From Myxococcales bacterium (lineage in GTDB: Bacteria > Myxococcota > Polyangia > Polyangiales > Polyangiaceae): a stretch of DNA of 6,292 bases. Positions 1-5,721 of this stretch are shown in pieces; position 1 is the stretch's first letter, and each line of letters opens with the position of its first letter. The translations under genes were made by a program, and so were the position numbers. A model generated the notes under the pieces. That model did not search any database and had not been told where the DNA came from. It saw only the letters and a list, made by a program, of their open reading frames with translations. The stretch is from contig PLXW01000119.1 of assembly GCA_003151595.1 (NCBI GenBank), forward strand, positions 1 through 6,292, written 5' to 3'.

Positions 1-24
1 AAGCCGAAGCCCAAGCCGAAGCCC
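1..24 (+). repeat. Perfect 12-bp tandem duplication encoding the KPKP tail
   Basis: The unit AAGCCGAAGCCC occurs twice back to back, and each copy encodes KPKP. The synonymous difference between CCG and CCC is conserved in both copies, so the 12-bp block was probably duplicated as a unit. More copies may lie to the left of the window. Confidence 0.75.
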
Positions 25-57
25 ACCGCCGCGCCGGCCGACGACAACCCGTACTGA
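1..57 (+). CDS. C-terminal tail of a truncated forward gene (Lys-Pro-rich end)
   Basis: Only the last 18 codons are in the window. Read from base 1 they give KPKPKPKPTAAPADDNPY and then TGA at 55-57. The tail alternates Lys and Pro and then turns acidic, ending in Asn-Pro-Tyr. Disordered Pro/Lys-rich tails ending in NPY or NPF are, from memory, frequent at the C-termini of myxobacterial secreted, membrane or kinase proteins, but this fragment is too short to name a family. The reading is supported by the clean stop and by the convergent gene that ends only 13 bp away. No terminator is recognisable between the two. The function of the parent gene cannot be judged from here. Confidence 0.6.
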   Translation, partial: KPKPKPKPTAAPADDNPY

Positions 58-70
58 TCGCCGCGCGTGT

Positions 71-640
71 CTACGGCTCGCGAAGCTCGCGCGCGATCGC
101 GACGAGCCCCTTCGTGATCGCCGCGGTCGCGCCCCACACGAACTCGCCGTCGATGCGCCACCCCATTCGCGGGAACGTCCCCTGCGGCTCGCCGAGGAAC
201 GCGCGCAGCGGCGCGGCGAACACGCGCGCGACCTCCGAGGGGTTCGGCGCGAGCGGGCAGTCGGGGCGAACCCACGCGACGTACGGCGTGATCGCGTAAC
301 CCGTGATCGTGAACGTGTCGTCGAGCGCACCGAGGACGTCGACCTCACCTCGCGCCAGCGCGATCTCTTCTTCCGCTTCACGCAGCGCCGTCGTCAGCAG
401 CGAGTCGTCCCCCTCGTCGCGCTTGCCGCCAGGGAACGCCACCTGGCCCGAGTGATCGCGCAGCCCCTGCGCGCGACGCACGAGCCACGTGTGCACTTCG
501 CCGTCGAGCTCGAACAGCGGCACGAGCACCGCGCTTGCCTTCCCGAGGCCGAGCGGCGACGTCGTGCGCGTGCGGCTCGCGAGGAGCGCGCGCAGCGGCT
601 CTCTCACCGTCGCTTCGGTGAAGCGTCGCGCCTCGCTCAT
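71..640 (-). CDS. NUDIX hydrolase, CoA pyrophosphatase (NudL-like)
   Basis: Predicted 189-residue Nudix hydrolase of the NudL/NUDT7 type, which cleaves coenzyme A to 3',5'-ADP and 4'-phosphopantetheine with divalent metal. Seen directly: the subfamily signature LRDHSGQVAFPGG at residues 60-72, running into the Nudix helix with Asp75, Asp78 and LREAEEE at 86-92, where the catalytic metal-binding glutamates lie. GYAITPYVAW at 114-123 and FVWGATAAI at 167-175 match, from memory, the C-terminal half of E. coli NudL. The spacing between the GG and the REAEEE block is the same as I recall for NudL. The start at 640 is chosen because its ATG overlaps the TGA of the upstream MBL gene (ATGA). The open frame continues to 1351, but that part is out of frame with the well-supported MBL gene. 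A cytoplasmic role in CoA turnover is inferred; substrate specificity is not proven. Confidence 0.92.
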   Translation of the reverse strand: MSEARRFTEATVREPLRALLASRTRTTSPLGLGKASAVLVPLFELDGEVHTWLVRRAQGLRDHSGQVAFPGGKRDEGDDSLLTTALREAEEEIALARGEVDVLGALDDTFTITGYAITPYVAWVRPDCPLAPNPSEVARVFAAPLRAFLGEPQGTFPRMGWRIDGEFVWGATAAITKGLVAIARELREP

Positions 641-1275
641 CGCCGCGCGAGGAACGGGTTCATGCGCCGCTCTTCGCCGATCGTCGTGCTCGCGCCGTGA
701 CCGGTCACCACGATCGCGTCGTCGGGGAGCGCGAGGATCTTCCCTTCGAGCGATCGCATGATCTGCTGCGAGTCGCCCCCCCACAGATCGGTGCGGCCGA
801 TCCCACGACGAAACAACGTGTCGCCCGCGAACACGTGCGTGGCGCTTCCGTCCTTCACCACGAACGTCACGCTCCCGGGCGTGTGACCCGGCGTGTGAAG
901 CACGCCCATCTCGCCGCTGCCGAACGCGATCGCGCCGCCGTCCTTCAGCGACCCTTCCATCTCGGTCGTCTCCGGCATCGCGCAGCCGATCATCGCCGCC
1001 TGCACCGGCAAGAGGTCGTAGAGAAAACGATCGGCTTCGTGAATGCACGCCGGCGCGCCCGTCGCCTTGCGGAGAGGAGCCGTGGCGCCGACGTGATCGA
1101 TGTGCGTGTGCGTGTGGACGATGGCGACGACCGTGAGCCCGCGCGCGTCGAGCTTCCCGCGGATGCCTTCGAAGTCGCCGCCTGGATCGACGACGATCGC
1201 GCGCTTGGACGCCTCGTCGGCGACGATGGAGCAATTGCAGCCCAGCGGGCCGACGGGGAACGACTCGACGATCAT
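637..1275 (-). CDS. MBL-fold metallo-hydrolase, GloC/YcbL-type glyoxalase II
   Basis: Predicted 212-residue metallo-beta-lactamase-fold hydrolase. From the chosen ATG: HTHIDH at 56-61 (HxHxDH metal motif: His56, His58, Asp60, His61), HTPGH at 127-131, GDTLF from 151 (bridging Asp152), GIGRTDL at 158-164 and GHG around His193. All metal ligands are present. The end, with GHG followed by STTIGEER and NPFL, resembles E. coli YcbL/GloC as I recall it, and the length fits this short class of glyoxalase II, which hydrolyses S-lactoylglutathione. A broader thioesterase activity cannot be excluded. The ATG at 1275 is preferred because GGTGGGG lies 3 bp upstream; an in-frame GTG at 1284 would add three residues but has no ribosome site. 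It is the first gene of a two-gene leftward unit and overlaps the NudL-like gene by 4 bp, so the two are probably co-translated. Confidence 0.9.
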   Translation of the reverse strand: MIVESFPVGPLGCNCSIVADEASKRAIVVDPGGDFEGIRGKLDARGLTVVAIVHTHTHIDHVGATAPLRKATGAPACIHEADRFLYDLLPVQAAMIGCAMPETTEMEGSLKDGGAIAFGSGEMGVLHTPGHTPGSVTFVVKDGSATHVFAGDTLFRRGIGRTDLWGGDSQQIMRSLEGKILALPDDAIVVTGHGASTTIGEERRMNPFLARR

Positions 1276-1278
1276 GTG

Positions 1279-1285
1279 CCCCACC
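1279..1285 (-). promoter_or_regulatory. Ribosome binding site deciding the MBL gene start
   Basis: On the minus strand GGTGGGG stands 3 bp before the ATG at 1275. It is the only G-rich Shine-Dalgarno-like tract near the candidate starts and favours the ATG over the GTG at 1284, which lies inside this tract. Confidence 0.5.
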
Positions 1286-1295
1286 GGATAGCACG

Positions 1296-1309
1296 CAGGC
1301 CGCGGCCTG
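1296..1309. repeat. 14-bp perfect palindrome upstream of the MBL-Nudix pair
   Basis: CAGGCCGCGGCCTG is identical to its reverse complement. It ends about 20 bp before the MBL start codon, so on the mRNA it could fold just ahead of the ribosome site, or as DNA it could bind a dimeric regulator. Such GC-only palindromes can also arise by chance in this base composition. Confidence 0.55.
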
Positions 1310-1352
1310 TGGCTCTCGGCCTAGCTTTCCGTTGAGGGGTAAAGGGCTCACG

Positions 1353-1370
1353 CGAGGTCCATGGACCTCG
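1353..1370. repeat. 18-bp perfect palindrome in the spacer between leftward genes
   Basis: CGAGGTCCATGGACCTCG reads the same on both strands. It lies 20 bp past the stop of the 1390-2046 gene and about 80 bp before the MBL start. In RNA it can form a 7-bp stem (CGAGGTC/GACCTCG) with a CATG loop. On the minus strand it is followed by CGTGAGCCCTTT, which holds only a very short T run. It could be a weak terminator of the upstream gene or an operator for the MBL-Nudix unit; the sequence does not decide. Confidence 0.6.
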
Positions 1371-1389
1371 ATGCGAGCTGTTCAGTGCG

Positions 1390-2046
1390 TCACGTCATTC
1401 GCCCCGGATACGACGAGCCCGGGCGCCCGCTCACGCGAACGACCGCGGCGCCGATCTGCCGGAAGCACAGCGAGATCTTTCGCGCGATGTCTTCGTCGAC
1501 GCCGAGCGTGTCGATCCGCAGGAGCATCTCGAGATCCGGATGCACGCGCTCGAGCGTGCGAAGGATCGGCCCGAGCGCTTCGTCCGACTCGTCGACGAAG
1601 CCCGGCTTGTTGCGTGTCACGCGAAGACGCGAGGCCGCGTCGAGCACTTCCTCGAGCCAGCCGTAGAGCGCGCCGACGCCGTTTTGCAGGACCAAGCTCG
1701 ACCGCATCATCGCGCGCAAGCGTTCGTCGGCCAGGACGAAGTCGTGCACCTCGAGGAGGATCCCTTGCACCACGCCGAGGTCCTTGAGCACGAGCTGTCG
1801 CTCGAAGTCGCCCACGCTCACGCGCTCGACGTCGTGGAGCTTCACGGAGATCGAGAAGTGACGAAGCGCCCAGTCGTCGAGGAACGCATCGATCTGCGCG
1901 CGCAACGCCTCTTCGGTCTCGGTCTCGCCGAGCGCCGCATCGTGGGGCGGGACGACGACGTCCTCGGTCTCATGCGGGCGTATGTGGGATTCCGCGGTGG
2001 TCGTGCCAGTCCCCTGCTCACGCGGGGAGTGCTTCGGGTCGGGCAT
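1390..2046 (-). CDS. Uncharacterised helical protein with disordered N-terminus
   Basis: 218 residues from the ATG at 2046. I do not recognise the family. Residues 1-45 are polar, rich in Thr, Glu, Pro and His, and likely disordered. From about 46 to 205 the pattern is amphipathic helices, including LRAQIDAFLDDWALRHF (48-64), a segment starting at LVLKDLGVVQGILLEVHDF (85-103), YGWLEEVLDAASRL (128-141) and ILRTLERVHPDLEMLLRI (161-178). The tail is basic and Gly/Ser/Pro-containing. There is no signal peptide, membrane helix or catalytic motif. Coding is supported by length, by the absence of a better overlapping frame and by the protein-like hydrophobic pattern. The start is uncertain: GTG at 2064 and TTG at 2058 are in frame upstream and none has a good ribosome site. 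It is divergent from the FHA-kinase unit, so a shared control region is possible, but its role is unknown. Confidence 0.72.
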   Translation of the reverse strand: MPDPKHSPREQGTGTTTAESHIRPHETEDVVVPPHDAALGETETEEALRAQIDAFLDDWALRHFSISVKLHDVERVSVGDFERQLVLKDLGVVQGILLEVHDFVLADERLRAMMRSSLVLQNGVGALYGWLEEVLDAASRLRVTRNKPGFVDESDEALGPILRTLERVHPDLEMLLRIDTLGVDEDIARKISLCFRQIGAAVVRVSGRPGSSYPGRMT

Positions 2047-2227
2047 GGGGGGAGACAAGAGCACCGCGCGTGCCGAGTGCGTGTCCGGCTTCAGTGGAGA
2101 AATGCGCGGCTGGGCGGTGATGGATCACGCTTCCCGCGAGGGCGTGCGCCCCGAGGCGTGGGCGCAAGCCCCGAAGCCGCGTGTGTGCGCGATTTCTCGC
2201 TGCAACGCGCCGAACCGGTCAGCCGGC

Positions 2228-2256
2228 TTGACGCAGAGCGCGCGTCTCGGGACGAT
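2228..2256 (+). promoter_or_regulatory. Possible sigma70-type promoter for the FHA-kinase unit
   Basis: TTGACG at 2228-2233 resembles a -35 box. Seventeen bases later GACGAT (2251-2256) is a poor -10 box with 3 of 6 matches, including the second-position A and final T. A CCGG-TCAG-CCGG inverted repeat (2215-2226) abuts the -35 box. The rest of the 219-bp divergent spacer (2047-2265) shows no other clear signal; I saw no convincing promoter for the leftward gene. Confidence 0.25.
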
Positions 2257-2265
2257 TGATCCTGA

Positions 2266-2778
2266 GTGAGACCTCTCTCCGAATTTCGCGCGCTCGCCAT
2301 CGACGGCGCCACGTCCCTCGATCAGCCGGCGGTGCTTCTCGTCGAATTTCGGCAAGGCGCGGGACCGGCGCGCGAGTTCCGCACCGGCACCGTGGGGTCG
2401 CCCGCCGTCGTCCCGCCGCTCGCGAGCGTGACCGCCGACACGAGCACGCAGGTCGTCCCGCTCGAGAAGTCGCCGCGCAACCCGTACGACGGCTTCCTGT
2501 TCCTCGGCCGCGCGTCGACGTGCGACGTCATCATTCGCGACGCGAGCATCTCCAAGACGCACGCGGTCATCGAGCCGTCGGACGCGGGATGGCACCTGCG
2601 CGACAACCGCTCGCGCAACGGCACGTGGCGGAACATGGATCGCCTGAAGGACGGAGAGCGCGTCGCGCTGGTGAGCGGCGACCTGATCGTCCTCGGCTCG
2701 TACCCGCTCTACTTCCTGTTCTCCGAGGACCTGATGAAGCTCCTCCTCCGAGCGAGCGCGCGGCCTTCTCGTGGCTGA
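2266..2778 (+). CDS. FHA-domain protein, predicted phosphothreonine reader
   Basis: 170 residues with a C-terminal forkhead-associated domain, a fold that binds phosphothreonine peptides. Seen: FLFLGR at 77-82 (conserved Gly-Arg), CDVIIRDASISKTHAVI at 86-102 with the Ser96/His99 pair, then NRSRNGTW at 114-121 and GDLIVLG at 138-144. The known binding positions Arg82, Ser96 and Asn118 are all present, so the domain should be competent. Residues 1-70 are Ala/Val/Thr-rich with no recognised domain, signal peptide or membrane helix; a cytoplasmic location is likely. The start is the GTG at 2266, which directly follows an in-frame TGA, so no longer frame exists. No Shine-Dalgarno tract precedes it. 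The stop overlaps the start of the kinase gene by 8 bp, pointing to one transcript and coupled translation. The likely partner is the adjacent kinase or its substrates; this is inference. Confidence 0.9.
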   Translation: MRPLSEFRALAIDGATSLDQPAVLLVEFRQGAGPAREFRTGTVGSPAVVPPLASVTADTSTQVVPLEKSPRNPYDGFLFLGRASTCDVIIRDASISKTHAVIEPSDAGWHLRDNRSRNGTWRNMDRLKDGERVALVSGDLIVLGSYPLYFLFSEDLMKLLLRASARPSRG

Positions 2779-5641
2779 GCAGACGACCGGCCCGCTCACG
2801 ACGGGCGAGTACACGAATCAAGATCTGAACGTCCCCGAGCACGAGACCGGCGACGACGAGCCGCGCTTCACGGCGGGCGATCGCATCGGGCGTTACGTGC
2901 TCCTGTCGTCGCTCGGCAAGGGGGGCATGAGCGTCGTCTACCTGGCGTACGACCCGGAGCTCGATCGCAAGGTCGCGCTCAAGTTGATGCGCATGACGAT
3001 GCTCGGCGAGAAGGGGAAGCTCCGCTTGCAGCGCGAGGCGCAGGCGCTGGCGAAGCTCTCGCATCCGAACGTCGTGCCCGTGTACGACGCGGGGACGGTC
3101 GCCGATCAGGCGTTCGTGGCCATGGAGTTCGTCGAAGGGAAGACGCTCCGGAAGTACCTGAAGGAAACGCACTCGTGGAACGAGCGGCTCGCCGTGATGC
3201 TCGACGCCGGGCGCGGCCTCGTCGCGGCGCACGCCGTCGGCCTCGTGCATCGCGACTTCAAGCCGGACAACGTGCTCATCGGCGAAGACGGGCGCGTGCG
3301 CGTGGCGGACTTCGGGCTGGCGCGCCTCGTGAGCTTGATGGACGGGAGCGTCCCGCCGTCGCACCCGTCGCTGGACGATCCTCCGAGCGAAGCGGGCGTG
3401 CCGCTGGTGCCGTCGTCGAGCCCTGGGCTCGCGGAAGTGACGCGCGCCGATCAGCTGATCGGAACGCCGGCGTACATGGCGCCAGAGCAGATGCGCCGCG
3501 AGCCCACCGACGAGCGCGCCGATCAGTTCGCGTTCTGCGTGACGCTCTACGAAGCGCTGTACGGCGTGCGGCCGTTCGAGGTCTCGCCCGAGGCGCTGGC
3601 GTCGGCGGCGTCGACCGCGGACCTGTCGACGCTGGCGACGTCGCGCGTGCCTCGCGGTCAGCCGCGTGGAACGAAGGTGCCGACGTGGATCCACCGCGTC
3701 CTGATGCGCGGCATGCGCGACGACCCGGCCGCGCGATGGCCGAAGATGGACGACCTGCTCGTCGCCATCACGCGCGATCCGATGCGCAAGTGGCGGCGCG
3801 CGGCGATCGGCGTGGCGGTGGCGGCGGCGTTCGGCGGCGCCGTGTTCGCGGTCGAGCGCGGACAGAACCGCGTGCGCGCGATGTGCATCGGCGGCGAGGC
3901 GCGCGTGGCGAGCGTCTGGGGGGCGAGCGCGCGAGCCGACGTCGTCGGCGCGTTCGCGAAGACCGGCGTCTCGTACGCCGACACGGCGACGCACACGATC
4001 ACGCAAGCGCTCGACTCGTACGCGCACGAGTGGGCGACGATGGACGACGACGCCTGCGCCGCCACGCGTCTGCGCGGGGAGCAATCGAACGACGTGCTCG
4101 ACCTTCGAACCGCGTGCCTCTCCGATCGCTTGAAGGAGCTGAGCGCACTGGTCGACGTCGTGCGCCACGCGGACGTCGAGACTGTGCAGCAAGCCGCGCG
4201 CGCGTCGCAGTCGCTGGGGCCGCTCGCCGACTGCGCGGACATCGCCGCGCTCCGTGCGCCCACGCCGCGCCCGCGCGATCCGGCCGCTGCCGCGAAGGTC
4301 GAAGAGCTTCGCGCGCGCCTCGCCATGGTGCAGGCGAACTACGCCGTCGGACGCGCGACCGACGCGGCGAAGCTGGGCGACGCGCTGCTCGTCGATGCGA
4401 AGGCCGTCGACTTCGGCCCGCTCGTCTCGCAGGTCGACTTCTGGCGCGGGCGCGCGTTCGCCGGCCTCGGCGACTCCGACAATTCGATCCCCGCGTTCCG
4501 CGACGCCTTCACCATCGCGCTCGCGTCGCGCAGCGATCGCGTGCTGCGCGAGTCGGCGTCGCGCCTGGCGCAGGAGTACATCTACGCGAGCGACGTCAAG
4601 GCGTTCGCCATCTGGGCGCAGGTCGCCGACGCGGCCATCGCGCGCACGGGGCCCGATCCCGACGCCGAGAACTTCCTCGCGCACGTCCGGTGCGTGGCCA
4701 TGTGGCAAACGGGCGCGGTTCAATCGCGTCTGGCCTGCCTCGAGAAGTACACGCAGCGGGTCGAGCGAAAGCGAAAGCCGAACGACTGGGAGCTGGTGAC
4801 GATGGGGCTGGCCGCGAGCGACGCAGGCGATCTCACCAAGGGCGTCGAGTATCTCCGTCGCGCGCAGCAGTACTCGCTCGACGTGAACGGCGCGTCGCAC
4901 CCGCGCACGCTCGAGATGGGCGCGTACCTGTGCAAGGGGCTCGTGGACTACGGCGATCTCGAGGGCGCTCTTCACCAGTGCGAAGAGACGCGGAAGAAGG
5001 TCGAGCAGCTCGCGGCCGACAACACGGAGCTCGTCGGCACCACCGAGCTGTACGCCGGCGAAGCGCTCAGCTTGATGGGGCGCTACGACGAAGCGCGGAC
5101 CCACCTCGAGCTCGCGAAGAAGCTCGCGCGCTCGGCCAAGATGGACGAAGTGATCCTGGAGCTCGCGTACGTGGCCGACGCGACGGGCAAAGACGATCAA
5201 TCGCTCGCGTTCTTCAAAACGTCGCTCGAGACGGCGTCGAAGGAGCTGCCACCGGAGCACGCGAACGTGCTCGAGTCGGAGTATGAGCTCGGGAACGCCG
5301 AGCTGGCGCGCGGTCTCGTCTCCGAGGCGCGCGCGGTTCTCGATCACGCCATGATGTCGCTCGCCCACGCCGAGGTCAGCCCGTTGATGGCGGCCGACCT
5401 GCAGTTCGCGTCGGCCCGCGCGATCTGGCGCTCCGTTCCGGCCGACGACGCCTCGCGCGCACACGCCATGGCTCTCGCTGAAGAGGCGCGCGCCGGCTAC
5501 GCGACGCACGCACCTCCGACGCTCCGCTATCAGAACGCGCGTCACCGCATCGAAGCCTGGCTCGCCTCGCCGGAAGTTCGCGGCCTCGCATGCTTTCGCG
5601 CTCCGGGAGTGTCGGCGTGTGAGCCCTGGGGTCCTAGGTGA
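2771..5641 (+). CDS. Transmembrane Ser/Thr protein kinase with C-terminal TPR region
   Basis: 956 residues. The kinase domain spans about 38-335: glycine loop LGKGGMSVVY (48-57), catalytic Lys71 in VALK, helix-C Glu89, HRDFKPDN (160-167, catalytic Asp162, Phe in place of the usual Leu), DFG (180-182), GTPAYMAPE (231-239) and Asp251. All catalytic residues are present, so an active RD-type kinase is expected. The DFG-to-APE segment is about 58 residues, with a Pro/Ser-rich insert near 190-225. A basic stretch RKWRR (339-343) precedes one membrane helix (about 344-361), placing the kinase inside and the rest outside. Residues 365-490 match a post-membrane region I recall from myxobacterial kinases, with Cys372, Cys429, Cys449 and Cys488. 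Residues about 505-930 are helical pairs resembling TPRs, clearest at 672-705, 713-747, 756-790 and 830-865. The GTG start at 2771 overlaps the FHA gene by 8 bp. The ligand is unknown. Confidence 0.95.
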   Translation: MAEQTTGPLTTGEYTNQDLNVPEHETGDDEPRFTAGDRIGRYVLLSSLGKGGMSVVYLAYDPELDRKVALKLMRMTMLGEKGKLRLQREAQALAKLSHPNVVPVYDAGTVADQAFVAMEFVEGKTLRKYLKETHSWNERLAVMLDAGRGLVAAHAVGLVHRDFKPDNVLIGEDGRVRVADFGLARLVSLMDGSVPPSHPSLDDPPSEAGVPLVPSSSPGLAEVTRADQLIGTPAYMAPEQMRREPTDERADQFAFCVTLYEALYGVRPFEVSPEALASAASTADLSTLATSRVPRGQPRGTKVPTWIHRVLMRGMRDDPAARWPKMDDLLVAITRDPMRKWRRAAIGVAVAAAFGGAVFAVERGQNRVRAMCIGGEARVASVWGASARADVVGAFAKTGVSYADTATHTITQALDSYAHEWATMDDDACAATRLRGEQSNDVLDLRTACLSDRLKELSALVDVVRHADVETVQQAARASQSLGPLADCADIAALRAPTPRPRDPAAAAKVEELRARLAMVQANYAVGRATDAAKLGDALLVDAKAVDFGPLVSQVDFWRGRAFAGLGDSDNSIPAFRDAFTIALASRSDRVLRESASRLAQEYIYASDVKAFAIWAQVADAAIARTGPDPDAENFLAHVRCVAMWQTGAVQSRLACLEKYTQRVERKRKPNDWELVTMGLAASDAGDLTKGVEYLRRAQQYSLDVNGASHPRTLEMGAYLCKGLVDYGDLEGALHQCEETRKKVEQLAADNTELVGTTELYAGEALSLMGRYDEARTHLELAKKLARSAKMDEVILELAYVADATGKDDQSLAFFKTSLETASKELPPEHANVLESEYELGNAELARGLVSEARAVLDHAMMSLAHAEVSPLMAADLQFASARAIWRSVPADDASRAHAMALAEEARAGYATHAPPTLRYQNARHRIEAWLASPEVRGLACFRAPGVSACEPWGPR

Positions 5642-5674
5642 GGAGCCCTAGGTGCGGCGACCTAGGTAGGCGTG
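5633..5674. repeat. Three 14-bp tandem units each beginning with palindrome CCTAGG
   Basis: CCTAGG occurs at 5633-5638, 5647-5652 and 5661-5666, an exact 14-bp period. The units are CCTAGGTGAGGAGC, CCTAGGTGCGGCGA and CCTAGGTAGGCGTG; the first two agree at 11 of 14 positions. The first copy encodes the last two codons (Pro-Arg) of the upstream kinase and its unit includes the TGA stop. A related GAGCCCTGGGG at 5621-5631 resembles GAGCCCTAGGT at 5643-5653. No fourth CCTAGG follows at 5675. The array ends about 50 bp before the next kinase gene, so it could be an operator array or an RNA structure between the two genes. Confidence 0.8.
5647..5666 (+). terminator. Possible hairpin after the TPR kinase gene
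   Basis: CCTAGGT (5647-5653) pairs perfectly with ACCTAGG (5660-5666) around a GCGGCG loop, starting 5 bp after the stop codon. There is no T tract after it, so it is not a standard intrinsic terminator. The same middle copy could pair instead with CCTAGG at 5633-5638. Confidence 0.3.
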
Positions 5675-5713
5675 CCGTCTCCCGTGACGACCGCAGCTCG
5701 AGCGGCTAGCCTC

Positions 5714-5719
5714 GAAGGA
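5714..5719 (+). promoter_or_regulatory. Ribosome binding site of the second kinase gene
   Basis: GAAGGA lies 2 bp before the ATG at 5722. The spacing is shorter than usual, but this is the only purine-rich tract near the start. A short inverted repeat (TCGAG 5698-5702, CTCGA 5711-5715) overlaps its first bases. I see no convincing promoter in the remaining gap. Confidence 0.45.
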
Positions 5720-5721
5720 TC

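Noticed and set aside
58..110. A terminator between the convergent genes, using GGCTCG and CGAGCC at 75-108
   Set aside because: The stem is short, the loop is long, it lies inside the Nudix coding region and no T run follows on either strand.
641..1351. N-terminal extension of the Nudix frame to 1351 (426 residues in total)
   Set aside because: This part lies in another frame of the well-supported MBL gene and reads as Arg/His-rich noise. The ATGA overlap at 637-640 gives a natural start for the Nudix gene.
1540..2259. A 239-codon forward open frame across the unknown leftward gene and the divergent spacer
   Set aside because: Its composition is less protein-like than the leftward frame, it ends just before the FHA gene without coupling to it, and it shows no motif. 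The leftward frame has regular amphipathic helices. I keep some doubt because neither protein is a known family.
3248..3271. Phe in HRDFKPDN as a sign of a defective kinase
   Set aside because: The catalytic Asp, Lys and Asn are intact, and from memory HRDF occurs regularly in myxobacterial kinases of this TPR type, so it is a subfamily trait and not a lesion.
3175..5286. A 703-codon forward open frame inside the kinase gene
   Set aside because: It is a +2 or +3 shadow of the kinase with an Arg/Ala-rich composition and no recognisable motif.
2567..5545. A 992-codon open frame on the minus strand opposite the TPR kinase
   Set aside because: It is antisense to a kinase whose catalytic motifs are beyond doubt. 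Its translation is Arg/Ala/His-rich and low in complexity, as expected of a shadow frame created by strong G/C bias at codon third positions.
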